Positions 48,537 through 59,450 of a stretch of 64,000 nt of DNA are shown here, in pieces (position 1 is the stretch's first letter; the number at the start of each line of letters is the position of its first letter). The notes under the pieces are model-generated. The model did not search any database. It was not told the DNA's origin and saw only the letters and a list, made by a program, of their open reading frames with translations. Source of the stretch: Amaurobius ferox (taxonomy: Eukaryota > Arthropoda > Arachnida > Araneae > Amaurobiidae); contig OX578140.1 in the NCBI GenBank assembly GCA_951213105.1, positions 35,819,256-35,883,255 of the forward strand, read 5' to 3'. The position numbers were made by a program, and so were the translations under genes.

Positions 48537-49856
48537 ACAAGAAAGATCAATCATGCTTAAAGCATTGATTATGAAACACTTTCCAACTTCAATGCAATTT
48601 TATTTTAAAAAGTCGAAAATGCAATACATTCCTCGGTAATATTTTAAAACTTATCACGATACTACATTGATTTATTATATTTGAAAACTTAAACCTTCAT
48701 TGAAAAAAATGAACTTCATTCAAAAGACGGCATTGAAATATAAATTGCGTGGTTTAAATATCTCTAAAATGCAATACATTCCACGGTAATATTTTTAAAT
48801 CTATCATAATACTACGATAATTTATTATATTTGAAAACTTCATCGAAAACAACTGAAATTAATTCAAATGACGTCATAGAAAAAATAACACGTCTGGATC
48901 TCTCCATAAAAGCAGGATTTCATTCATAACTTTCTCCATTTCATTCATCACAATACTATAATAATTTATTTCATTTAAAAATTAAGACCATGGAGCTACA
49001 ATTCATAAACTTTATGCTTAAAACTTCATCGAAAAATATCGTCCTTCTGTATAAAATCAATTAATATTTCATTCATATCAGCCATGCAGACTCCATGGAC
49101 TGAATTATTTTGTGTTAAAGAAATACAGTAATTCTAATACAACTCATTCTACATATTTTGCTGTTTACATTTTACATAGGTGAAAAATAGGCTTAATTGT
49201 AGAAATAATCAAATTTGAATGAGAATTTAAACTCAAATATATTGTCATTGTGTTGTTTTAGTATGTAGATGCACAGAATTTAAGCAGAAATAAAGTAGTT
49301 TTAGGATGGATACAACACTCAATATGAATTAAAAAGAACTTTAAAAAATCACGAATTTGAAACAAGATGGATGCCATATCTCATTTTGAAGTGGGTCATG
49401 TGATCGTTTCATATCATGGTCACGTGATCGTTTCATATCATGGTCACGTGATCGTTTCATATAAGATGTGTAATTATTATTTTAATTTTTATTTAAAAAA
49501 CTACTGAATATATTTAGCTGAATTTTTTTTATATATTTTATGGAACAATTTGACTATTACCTAAAATTTTCGAAGCAATTTGTGAATTTTAAATCCGCTT
49601 AAAAAATGTTAGAAAAATTAGGTCCCATAGGGCTCAATGTATTTCATTTTTGCAACCCGGGTTCAATCCAAAACTAATTGTGTGATATTATTCATTTATA
49701 TTCCAATAGGTCCTACAGACCGTCTGAACAACATACTAAAATTTCATTTTGATTGTCATTTTTACGGCAGTTATCGTGCTAACGGACAGACAGACAGACA
49801 GACAGACAGAATGAACAAAGTCATAAACACTTTTCAACTTTGTTGTAAAGTGTTAA
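48537..49856 (+). mobile_element. Family B copy B4, nested in the piggyBac-type remnant
   Basis: 5' end ACAAGAAAGATCAATCATGC with stem-loop (TGCTT/AAGCA), then the subterminal repeat AACACTTTCCAACTTC. Duplicated ATTCAAAYGACG-type blocks fill the body. A CACGTGATCGTTTCATATCA minirepeat follows near 49400-49460. The ACAG microsatellite lies at 49783-49808 and the 3' hairpin AACACTTTTCAACTTTGTTG..AAGTGTTAA at the end. Non-coding. Confidence 0.82.
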
Positions 49857-49948
49857 AAAGTTCGCTATTGGTCCTCAAGGACTGTCGCCGCCTAAAAGGA
49901 AAGTTCACTGTCAGTCCCCACGGACTGACGCCGCGCTTAACGTGTTAA

Positions 49949-50175
49949 GCAATATTTCTACTGTTGCTTAAACGATACTTCTACTGCTTGTTCAACGATA
50001 TTTCTACTGATTATTAAACGATATTTTACTGATTCGTAAACGATATACCTACTACTTTTTAAACAAAATTTAAAATGCTTTTTAAACAATATATCTACTG
50101 CTTATTAAACGATTTTTATAATGATCCTTAAACGATATTTATATTTCTTCTTAAATAATAATTCCTTTTATTTTT
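49949..50175 (+). repeat. Minisatellite, right part
   Basis: About seven degenerate units (GCTTAAACGATACTTCTACT, ATTATTAAACGATATTTTACTG and variants) continue the array that starts at 48118. Confidence 0.75.
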
Positions 50176-51082
50176 AAACGATAGTGTCATTATTACTGCT
50201 TCTTTGAATTGTCCGTTAAAAACGTAGATGAGTGTTCAGTTCAAATAGTTCACATGTAACAACCATTTTAGGTCAACATTTGGATTAACCTGAACGAAAA
50301 AATTGTTTCACGCGTGATGAAAATGCATTTGCAGCTGATTTTACAAATCCAAATTGAAAACTAAAAAATATTTCAAAAACCATATTAAAATAATTATTTC
50401 CTCTGAAGTAAACAAAGTTTTAAAAATGTTTTTTGCTTCATAAAGTTCTTTGAATATAACAGTTGTTTGTTTAACATGTGTCGTTGTTTGAAAATGTATT
50501 TATTTAATTCACAAAATAAACAACACCAGATGAAGAAAGACAAATAGAAATATTCATCGTGCGTAACAAACTGGATGCAACAGTTAGGTATTGTTTAGAG
50601 AGTTTAGACATATTTGTTCAGGTAATACTGGAACATTATTCAAGTGTATAAAAATATATTTCTCAAAACACCAAACTGTTTAAACAAATTTGTTCCCCAT
50701 TTTTCCCTCATTTTTTCGCGATTTTTATGCATTATGAAATATTTCCGGGATTTTCGGTCATTTTAAAACTGTATTTAATTATTTTGAGTCATTATTTTGA
50801 ATATTATGGTATTTTCAATAAAAATAAGCATTTTTGAATGAATATCCCTGCAGGCAAGTAAACTGTAAATAAATGTTGGCTTTCTTGGTGACCAGCTGCA
50901 CCCGAACAAGAGCATCAACTACGCTCTAAACAACTGAAAATGTTAACAATATGACTCCAAAAATAAGAATTTGTTTTACTCTAAGTTTGCAGTTTTTCTT
51001 TAGCTGAGACTATTTTCAATACTTTTTTCGGCTCGAAGTCTATCAGATTCATTTCACACTGCTTTTGTATCAATAACTTCAT
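50176..51082. other. Non-coding stretch
   Basis: No gene or repeat recognised. Confidence 0.5.
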
Positions 51083-51097
51083 CAACAGTTTAATTGG

Positions 51098-51251
51098 TTT
51101 CCGAGAGGTTGGTGGTAGGGGAAGGAGGGTACGGTCCCTGTGGATGCCTCCCCCACTGGGTTCCGGTCTAAATTGGGTGGCACTTCCCGGCCGTCCATAC
51201 AGTTACCTTACACCTTTCTGGTAGGTCGGACGGTCTGGGTCTCAACAACAA
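51098..51251 (+). mobile_element. SINE copy 4, strongly 5'-truncated
   Basis: Only the 3' body, hairpin and CAA tail remain, starting at TTTCCGAGAGGTTGG. A perfect 15-bp target duplication, CAACAGTTTAATTGG, lies at 51083-51097 and 51252-51266, which proves insertion in truncated form. Confidence 0.93.
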
Positions 51252-51266
51252 CAACAGTTTAATTGG

Positions 51267-52311
51267 CATTTCATGCTCTTCCCCGTGCATTTTGACAAAT
51301 TGAACTTACATCCCGTCATAAGTAAGTAAAGCATTCTTTATAATGTTCGTTTACCTCATTACCATTCGAAAAGAATACTTAGAAAGAGTGTAAAACAGCA
51401 TATCATTATTTTTCTCTCCAACTTCATGCATCAAACAATATAATGTAATAACTTCTTGCTATAATTAAACAACATAATTTAACAACAAAGAATGCCATTT
51501 TCGAATTCTGTGCCTTGGTTTACTAACATTTTTACCTTGGTAACAAAATCCCTGCAAACTAGTATTTATTTTGGCTCTCGGTAACTATTGACATCGACAC
51601 AGAGAGAAATATATAATGTTTGCTCTTCCCATCCCTTTTTACTAGAAAAACATTAATAAATTGCCAGTCAGTTAACATTTCTCCCAAACTTACAAAAATA
51701 TCAATTCCTACAAAATAAATTTACATTGAACAATCCATACTGATGATAATCCTGGAAATCATATGTCTACAAATTTTACACTGCTTCATATCAGAAAAAA
51801 TACTTCCCATGATTCAGTGAATCCCGACAATAGCAAGTTAACAAATACATTGGCATTTCTTAATATGTACATCATGAAAAATAACTATTTTTGTGCTTAA
51901 AAAATCATCCTCGAATAATCGTTGAGAATTGGCAATTCGAATAGTAATTTTAATTAGTAATGTAATTAGTAATATTAATTTGTAATTTAATGAATAATTT
52001 TATTAGAAATTTATTTTAATTCATATATAATTTGTATTTTTAATCAATAATTTTAATTAGTAATTTTAATTAGTAAATTTAGTTAGTAATTTAATTAAAT
52101 TTGCTGATAAATAACCGTTGTGGATCTACGCAACCAAAGCACAGCATATCTAAGGCTTCTAAATACACATACTAACGCAACCGCAATTTTGCCTCCATCT
52201 GGTCCAGTCAGCAATTGTCTGCCTTAAGGCTCCTAAATATACAGGCTGGCGCAGCAGCGGCCATTTTGACTTCCAGTTGAAGTGATGACTATACATGACG
52301 AAAGGGTATTA
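51267..52311. other. Non-coding stretch with AT minisatellite
   Basis: No gene recognised. 51941-52100 is a degenerate tandem of TAATTTTAATTAGTAAT units. Otherwise AT-rich single-copy-looking sequence. Confidence 0.55.
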
Positions 52312-52319
52312 CTTTCTTG

Positions 52320-52863
52320 CAGTGGTGTAGTCGTAAAAAAAAAGGTGGGGGGACGCTCTTTTTTTTGAAGAATTTTAGCCAATACTGTATAATTTCTGTG
52401 ATTGACATAGGGCTGGGAAGTATCGCTATACAAGTATCACCCATATAAAATGCCTTGAGTAACGACCCTAGTCTCTAAATGTATCGTGGATTTTGTATTG
52501 AGATACTTTTTCAATTGTATCCAGTTTTTTTTGGGTTTTTTTCTTTTTTTACTTTCCAACTCGAGGTCTTAATATGTTGATAAAATCAAAAGAATAATAA
52601 TTGTTCTAATTTTATTTAGTTATTTATTAAAAACCAAAAATTGTGCTCCAAAGCATATGATTCTCAGCTCATTCTTGCATTTTGAAATGAAATTATCTCA
52701 AAGAACCTTTCAACTTTTACAAGCTGCAAAGGGGTTATATATGTATATATAAATTTAAAAAAAGAGCGTCCCCTTACAAAGTAAAAAGTGGGGGTACGCT
52801 TGACATCAGGAGAAAAGGTGGGGGGTCTGCGTCCGCCCGCGTCCTCCCTCGACTACACCCCTG
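52320..52863. mobile_element. hAT-type non-autonomous element
   Basis: A perfect 8-bp target duplication, CTTTCTTG, lies at 52312-52319 and 52864-52871. Terminal inverted repeats begin CAGTGGTGTAGTCG on the left and CAGGGGTGTAGTCG on the right. Eight-base duplications and CA-G-starting short inverted repeats are marks of the hAT superfamily. The 544-bp interior has no transposase. GGTGGGGGGACGCTC (left) and GAGCGTCCCC (about 52764) are further inverted pieces. Confidence 0.85.
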
Positions 52864-53174
52864 CTTTCTTGTCCTTTTCCGGAGATCTAGAGAAAATCAA
52901 AAATTTCTGGACTTTCTTGAATGATTGCTACAATTTTTTAAATCAGAAGCACTTAATTTCACTGCTAATTTGCGTATCAAATTTCATATACGAGAAAGTA
53001 AACTAGAAAATTTTGAATTTCTCGAGCTCCCAGGAAAATGACGAAAACGTAACCTTCTTTTCTCCACGTACAGCCATAGCTTCAACCAAGTGTCAAGATG
53101 GTCACTATTGCTCCAACCTTCATATATAGGAGTCTTAAACATATCCATACCCAAATACACTCTTTTGCAAAAAC

Positions 53175-54099
53175 AAAAAATCTGATGTGGGCAACACTTG
53201 ACTTTCCTTATATAATGTAATGAATTTACAACTTTTCAGTAAAAAAAATAGGTTTTTTCTTATAGTAGATACTAATATTCTTTCCAAGATATTGAATTTT
53301 CGACAATTAGTCGTCATTTTCATTGATTTAGCGTCATTTTTATCCATTTGGCGAGATTTTCGTTAATTTGGCAACATTTCAAAAAGTCGCCAAGTTGGCG
53401 ACATTCCGCCAAATTCGTCGCCAAAATTTTGCCAAGCGTTATGAAGAAATAAGTTCTTACAGCAGATAAATGAATATTTGCGTTCAAATACAAAAGTATT
53501 ACTCAAAGTATCTTTTTTCATGAATGGAACGAGCTAGATCCACGAGAGTGATGTCATCCAATTTATCGCATGGTATTACATATGAAAAGTGAACATGTTT
53601 CTCAATAGGAAATATTTTTTTTCATTTTATGACTTTTTAATAATTTTTTTGAAAAATATACAATATCTCAAGAACGGTTCATGTTAGCGTTCTAAAATTT
53701 ATGTCAATCGTTTTCTAATGAAAAATTACATAAGAAATGTCTATTTGCGTAACTTTATTAGTGGTTTCGATTTTTTGACGATTTTTTCAAAATTTTATTC
53801 GAAAATTTAGGGGGGTTTTGAACATTCGATTACGTATAAAAACAATAGGCTTCCAGTGTTTACGGATTGTGATTTTTGTACCAAATTTGGTTGGAATCTG
53901 TCCATTTGTTCGTCAGTTATCGTCTCCACAGGCTCACTGACACACACTTTCACACACACACACACACAGACATCATTTCAAAAATGTTTGATTCGTGATC
54001 AGGGATGCTTGAAACATGCTCTCCCGTCGAAAACTCGATTTCGAATTTTCGACCCCGTCACAATACTTTCCTTATACATTATGTATATAAGGAAAGTAA
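53175..54099 (+). mobile_element. Family A copy A3, inserted in the Tc1 inverted repeat
   Basis: Starts AAAAATCTGATGTGGGCAAC and ends TATATAAGGAAAGTAA. It has the same 5' stem-loop, subterminal GACTTTCCTTATATAATG, short CA tract (about 53940-53968) and 3' palindrome as A1 and A2. The host A-run fixes both ends to within a few bases. Confidence 0.85.
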
Positions 54100-54389
54100 A
54101 AAAAAAAACGAAGCACCCTTAAAAAGTAATTCAATAATCTCAAAATTTCGCATGCAATGTCCTTTATACCAAGTATGCAAATGATTAAATTTGCAAGGCC
54201 GCAATGAGTGTTAACTTCGGTCATAGCGCGCGTTTTACTGTGCAACTAGCATCCTACAAAATAGATTGAAAATGAGGACAGTTTACCTTTGGCGTTGCAA
54301 TTTGCGTTATTGGCGTTGCAATTCCATGGAGACACAACCAATAATGCCGTTACGATGTTGCCGAAGACGTTATACGTAATTAGACGACT

Positions 54390-55363
54390 TCGAACGTAGT
54401 CGTATAGTCGGGATGCGTGAAGCTGACTGGTCATACCTAGCAATAGGCCGCCACCTGCACCTAAAGAACACTGCTGTGCAAAGGTGCTGGCAGCAATAAT
54501 TGCTGCAAAGAACTAATCGGCGGAATGAAGGCTCTGGAAGGCCAAGGTGCACGAATACGAAGCAAGATCGGATGATTGTGCAACAGGTCCGAACTGGCCC
54601 AACGACATCATTGCCCGCCATCCAAGTGATACAGCCTCTTCCATGCCACCTGTGATACCTTCCACCATCTCACAGCGCTTGGCTGACGTGGAGTGACGCA
54701 CACGGCGGCCTTTAAGGCGTCTGCCCATAACCCCACAACATCGACAAAGTCGTTTGGAATGGTGTAGTAGCCGAGCAACATGGCTGCCAGCAGACTGGCA
54801 TCGCATAGTGTTCAGCGATGAATCACGCTTGTCTTTCAGCAGATGACCATCGGGTACGTGTGTGGATGCGCCAGAGCCAGCGGTCACAATCAGCTTTTGT
54901 TTTACACAGGCACACAGCCACTTCCCCTGGTGTGATGGTGCGGGGTTCTAACTCTTACGACAGCAAGTCGCCTCTAGTCATCCTACGTACAACTTTAACA
55001 GCTCAACGATATGTTGATGAAATCCTGTCGCTCTTTGCGTTACCCTTCATGGCACGTCATTCTTGGGCCATTTTCGAACAAGATAATGTCACGCCATATA
55101 CGGCTCGCATATCTGTGGACTGTCTCCGTGCTGTTGTTATTCTTCCTTGGCCATTACGTTCGCCAGACCTTTCACCAATCGAGCATGTATGGGACCTGCT
55201 GAGCCGTCAGATTCAGGCACCCCGAAATGTAGCAGATCTGGAGCAACAATTGAGAAATGTCTGGCAGAATGTATCGCAAGATGACATTAGGAAACTTTAT
55301 CACTCCTTACCTAGACGTATACAAGCATGCATTGCCACCAAGGAGGGTTTCGCCAATTACTGA
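54390..55363 (+). pseudogene. Tc1-like transposase pseudogene (DD34E)
   Basis: The C-terminal half is open from 54818 to 55363 and is plainly Tc1: DDHRVRVW, GVMVRGSNSYDSKSPL, second catalytic Asp in FEQDNVTPYTA and the Glu in RSPDLSPIEHVWD, ending at a normal C-terminus. The first catalytic Asp (FSDESRL, codon at 54817-54819) lies in a different frame, so a frameshift separates it from the rest near 54830. Upstream, helix-turn-helix text (DWSYLAIGRHLHLKNTAVQR, from about 54426) is followed by stops. The gene is dead but less decayed than the Tc1 at 8.8 kb. Confidence 0.88.
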
Positions 55364-55544
55364 TTTGAAATCTTTTTCTTAGGTTCCCCGATCTTGATTT
55401 TGTAATCATTTCATTACCTGTTTTTATTGAAATTAATGAGCTGTACACATATTTAATTTCAATAAAAACATTCACTTTCTTCATAGTGCTTCATTTTTTT
55501 TGCAAAAGAGTGTATATGTTCTCAAAGAATCAACCATTCGAATA

Positions 55545-55745
55545 ATTAAATTCTGATAACTATTCCAGCCTCGCATCAGGGAGTATGCAATCTTAATAAA
55601 TGTTTTAAGTGTCGCGAAAATGTGTCTGCTACCTAGATTACTAATCCATATTATTTGATAAATGTTCCATTGGAAGTGAACAAACTTTTAAAATGAAGGA
55701 TATGCTTGTTTAGTTCGGCTGTTAGCCTGCTTGAAATTTACGCGA
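55545..55745 (+). repeat. Dispersed repeat F, copy F1
   Basis: Ordered words TTAATAAATGTTTTAAGTGT, CGCGAAAATGTGTCTG, TTTGATAAATGTTCC and GAACAAACTTTTAAAATG match 58945-59125 with substitutions. Confidence 0.6.
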
Positions 55746-56069
55746 TTCTCAAGTTAATTATTTTATACAATTACATTCAGTGTGCTATTTATCAAATCTA
55801 TGGGGGTGTGGAGTTTTCTGTCTGTCGCCGGGGTACATTTCTCCTACATTTTCTTTCATCTAGAATTGAATGCGGGATATGAAATAAGGGGATAATAAAG
55901 TTGATGGAATTAAAGGCTTTTCGGCGGGCTCCCATACAATAGTAAAATGATTTTATATGGAATTTTATTATCGTGCAAATATGCGCATCAATTAAATAGA
56001 AGTATAATTTAAAATTTGGTGTGGCAAAGAAGCTGTAACAGCAATAGTTTTAGAAAAGGAAGAAATATA

Positions 56070-56255
56070 CAGTCGATTCTGCTTAATCGGAAGAGATTGG
56101 GTGTGAACAATTTGGCCCAATTAAGCGCCTTGATCAAATATGCAAAGTTCCACACAAAATTAAAGAATGAGTGGTGTGGTTTATGCTCTTTAAAATTTGG
56201 CCCAAATAGGCAGCAGTCCCAATTAACCATTGACCCAGTTAAGCGAAATCAACTA
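56070..56255. mobile_element. Possible pogo/Tc1-type MITE
   Basis: The left end CAGTCGATTCTGCTTAATCGG, after TA, resembles pogo/Tigger termini. The reverse complement of the right end reads TAGTTGATTTCGCTTAACTGG, a fair match. The ~185-bp size and TA flanks fit a MITE. Open frames on both strands across it are by-products of the inverted structure. Confidence 0.45.
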
Positions 56256-57534
56256 TAGCATTCATGTACAAAAAACCTGCCTCTAAGGTTAAAATAGCAT
56301 CACTTACCTGTTAGTTGTATCATTTAAGCACGTCAAAAACAGGGAACTAGCACTCTTAAAAATTTAATTTCCCTTTTATAACAAGTTTTATTTTGATAAC
56401 AAATGTATGGCATTGAGCATCAAAAATAGTCGTTTTGGTCAAAAATTGGAGGAGTTAGTTTCTGTCTCTTGAGCGATGCTTTAATTGGGCAAATATTTAG
56501 CCTTCTAAACCAGTGATGGCTTTTGGAGTGTCTGAAATTTTTTTTTCGATTCCTCACTTTATTTACCCTCCCAGGAAAAGAAATCGAAATATGGATCCGT
56601 TATACTGTATACCGTGGTCAAAATTGTAATTATGTATAGCTTTAGAGGTCGTCAGAGGATATAAGGGTGATCTAGAAAGACTTTTTGAAGCCCCAATTTG
56701 TCAAGGCTCCAATTAATCCGCCTTCTGGAGATGAATTTAAAATCTCACTTCATTAAATTGTCTCGTGGTGAATACTTCTACTTATTACCCAGGCCATCCA
56801 GTTCACCCAAAGGGTATAGAGCAGTTACAAGGGACTGCCGTACGTGATGAATACTATAAATGTACGAAGATTCAGTCTTCTATGTCACTCATGCGCTTCT
56901 AGAGGGTCTGGAAAGATTTTATAAGAAAGCATTTTCTCTGCCAGAGAAGGACATCAAAAATATGGGTCTGCTATTTTCTGTCTCATGGTCGAAACTATAA
57001 GTGTGCAATGATTCAGCTTTCTGGGATGCCGGGGAATTTCTGAATTGTCTGAAAAGGACAAAACGCGATGAGCAATTATTATGTAGATGAATTCTACCAG
57101 TATGACGCTGACCGTTGCAGTCTTAAGAAGATTGAATTGGATCTTTAACGGATTTAAAGAAGGATGCGCAGTAAGAATAGAATTTGTCACTGTCATCCAT
57201 AAAAAATCGCAAATTTGTTGCGCATAACAAGTTGAATAAGTTATTTTTTTATTGACAAATCCTCTATTTAAACTAGCGCACGAAACTGATACATAGAGGC
57301 TGTTAGCTCTAATGGGAAATTGATCTTAATATATGATTTTTAATGTGAAATGTATAATTTTTATATGCCAGACTGTAATAAAATTTAAATATCAAAGCAG
57401 GTTAAATTGTGTTATTTTTGTAAATGCGCCCGTTTTGAAGACATACGTAGGATACAATAATTAAGAAAACTGAAGTTAAAATGTGTTATGTATTACTATT
57501 AAACATATTTTAAATTATCTCATATATATTATCA
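56256..57534. other. Non-coding stretch with weak internal repeats
   Basis: No gene recognised. Phrases such as ATATGGATCCGTTATACTGT (56591) and ATATGGGTCTGCTATTTTCT (56960), each followed by a TGGTCAAAATT/TGGTCGAAACT word, indicate an old duplication of about 370 bp. Confidence 0.45.
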
Positions 57535-58282
57535 GATAGTGTTGAAGACCCAGACCGTCCGACTTGTCCGAGGACATGAGCAACCGTTTGGACGGCCGGA
57601 GATAGTGTTGTTGTTGAGACTCAGACCGTCCAACCTACCAGAAAGGTGTAAGGGGTAACTGTTTGGACGACCGGGAAGTGCCACCTAATTTTGACCGGAA
57701 CCCAGTGGGGGGAGCCATCTATAGGGACCGTACGCTCCTTCCTCTACCACCAACCTCTCGGAAGGACTTACGGACCCACATATTTAAGGTGATCGTACTC
57801 CGCGTGAACACGGCGGTAGTTTTAGCAGTGGCGGGAATCGAAGCCGGGCCTAACGAGTGCAATTCCCGCCCGCTAACCACTGGGTTACCGCACCCGGCCG
57901 GAGATAGTGCTGAAGACCCAGACCGTCCGACTCATCTTGAGGACTTGAGCAACTATTTGGACGACCGGCGGGGCGGAGATAGTGTAGAAAACCCAGACTA
58001 CACGACCAACCCAAAGGCTTATGGTAGCTTTCTGTGTGGCCGGGGGCGGAGATAGTGTAGAAAACCCAGACCACACGACCAACCCAAAGGCTAATGGTAG
58101 CTTTCTGTGTGGCCGGGGCGGAGATAGTGTCGAAAACCCAGACCACCCGACTCGTCCGAGGACTTAGAGTAACCGTTAGAGTGGCCGGAGGGCGGAGATA
58201 GTGTTGAAGACCCAGACCGTCCGACTCGTCCGGAGGACTTAGAGTAACTAGTTGGACGGCCGGGAAGGGGGCGGAGATAGTG
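57535..58282 (-). repeat. Serial array of hairpin mini-units and one SINE at a repeated target word
   Basis: GATAGTG occurs eight times (57535, 57601, 57903, 57978, 58051, 58123, 58197, 58276). Between these words lie, in order, one mini-unit, one SINE of about 290 bp, and five more mini-units; repeat spacing across mini-units is 66-79 bp. Mini-units begin GAAGACCCAGACC or GAAAACCCAGACC and end GGACGGCCGG or GTGTGGCCGG. The two ends pair: CCGTCC/GGACGG in the first and last units, CTACAC/GTGTGG and CCACAC/GTGTGG in two others. An inner GTCC..GGAC stem is also present in several. No ORF here is a gene. Confidence 0.9.
57608..57897 (-). mobile_element. tRNA-headed SINE, copy 5
   Basis: On the minus strand the body and 3' hairpin match the 5S-headed copies. 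The head, however, is tRNA-like: GGGTGCGGTAACCCAGTGG contains an A box (TAACCCAGTGG, 57887-57877) and GCTTCGATTCC is a B box (57844-57834), 33 bp apart, normal spacing for a tRNA-type pol III promoter. There is no 5S sequence. The tail is GTTGTTGTTGAG in plus orientation. The flanking word GATAGTG lies on both sides. Confidence 0.88.
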
Positions 58283-59450
58283 TGTAGCAATTTAAATTTA
58301 TGCAATCTCTTAATATTAAATACGTGACAATTTACAATTATTTGTGTTTGCAATGAAACTTACTGGTAAATCCCAGGAAATGGGCAAATTGTTGGAAATT
58401 TAATTATTCATTTTTGCGCACATGAAACATGCATATGTACCTATATGTTGTATTACATTTTATCTGCTCTGTGTATATTAGTATTTTTATTTTACACTAT
58501 TTCGATCGATCAACATATTTTATAAAAATAGTTTTATTTTACTTTCTTCAAAAATAGTTAATTTGAGGGAAAGCATAATCAATGTATTTAATCATAAAAT
58601 TATAGCATACACAACCTAATATAAGTACTATATAAGTAATAAAAGTAATATAAGTGGGTATATAGCATAACCGTATACAGCCTGGTTTTGAAATTATCAA
58701 ATTAACAACAGGGTTTTAAGGTATTTAAAATATCTTAGTTTCATTATTAGTTTTCTTTTCAATGAACTTCAGAATTAATCATTACTTGACATTTTGCACA
58801 ACCTTGTTAAATAAGAGAATTCTGCTCCAAAATATAAATCTTCATTGAATAATTCTATTATGCTTATTCTCGAAATCAGAAGCAAACATGGTATTTTCTG
58901 CTACTTCTCATACGAAGACACGTTTTCCAAGAGCCACTCAAATAATTTACTTTTGGAACTATTTCAATCTCTCACCAGGGTGCCTCAAAGCATAATAAAT
59001 ATTTTAAGTGTTGCGGAAATGTCTGTTACTGAGATTACTACCCCAAAGTGTTTGATAAATATTCCTTCGGAAAGGAGCAAACTTTCAAAATGGCTCATTT
59101 TTGTTTGTTTCGCGTTCGAAATACTCTTTCAAAATAGCGATCTCCACATGTTTATTTTATTCGATTAGATATAAAATTCTCTTGTTTCCCAAATACATTC
59201 ATTGTTCGAAATAGAATGGTTTGAATTGATTGAAATAGCGATAAAAATAGATCCGTAAAACATTTTCTAAAATAGGATTAATATTTTAAAAGTAGTAAAC
59301 AACTGGTGTTATTAATTTGATTTTAATGCGTGAGATTTGAATTAATGGACTAGAAGCTGCAGAGAAATAATTGCTTTTTGATTTAACCTGTGCAGATTTA
59401 ATAGTTTACAATGCACATTGTGGCAATAAATAACTGATACAACGAACATA
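58283..59450. other. Non-coding stretch containing repeat F copy 2
   Basis: No gene supported. 58945-59125 matches repeat F1 at 55.5 kb (AATAAATATTTTAAGTGTTG, TTTGATAAATATTCC, GAGCAAACTTTCAAAATG). The 107-aa frame at 58845-59168 crosses the repeat, and its F1 counterpart is not open. Confidence 0.5.
58945..59125 (+). repeat. Dispersed repeat F, copy F2
   Basis: Partner of the repeat at 55545-55745, about 70 percent alike by eye. Confidence 0.6.

Larger units (their letters stand above)
48215..49944 (+). mobile_element. piggyBac-type remnant flanked by TTAA
   Basis: Inverted ends CACGTTGAGCGCGG (48215-48228) and CCGCGCTTAACGTG (49931-49944) match at 13 of 14 positions. They are bordered by TTAA at 48211-48214 and 49945-49948, the target site of piggyBac transposons. 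A subterminal hairpin GTCAGTCC..GGACTGAC lies at 49910-49929. The middle is a family-B element (48537-49856). Without it the remnant is about 410 bp and keeps only a transposase C-terminal scrap. It interrupts a minisatellite, giving a clean empty-site comparison. Confidence 0.75.
53158..55512 (+). mobile_element. Tc1-like transposon, split by family A
   Basis: The left inverted repeat starts CACTCTTTTGCAAAAA (53158) and the right one is its reverse complement ending at 55512, both bordered by TA. The left repeat is interrupted at 53175 by family-A copy A3 and resumes after 54099 with an A-run and CGAAGCAC, matching GTGCTTCATTTT at the right end. Without A3 the element is about 1.43 kb, a normal Tc1 size. 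Confidence 0.9.

Noticed and set aside
57834..57897. A tRNA gene on the minus strand
   Set aside because: A and B boxes are present but cloverleaf pairing is poor and the sequence is the head of a SINE.
57663..58353. 130-aa (+) and 167-aa (-) open frames with internal repeats
   Set aside because: They cross the SINE and mini-unit array; the repeated peptides only reflect the repeated DNA, and no family motif is present.
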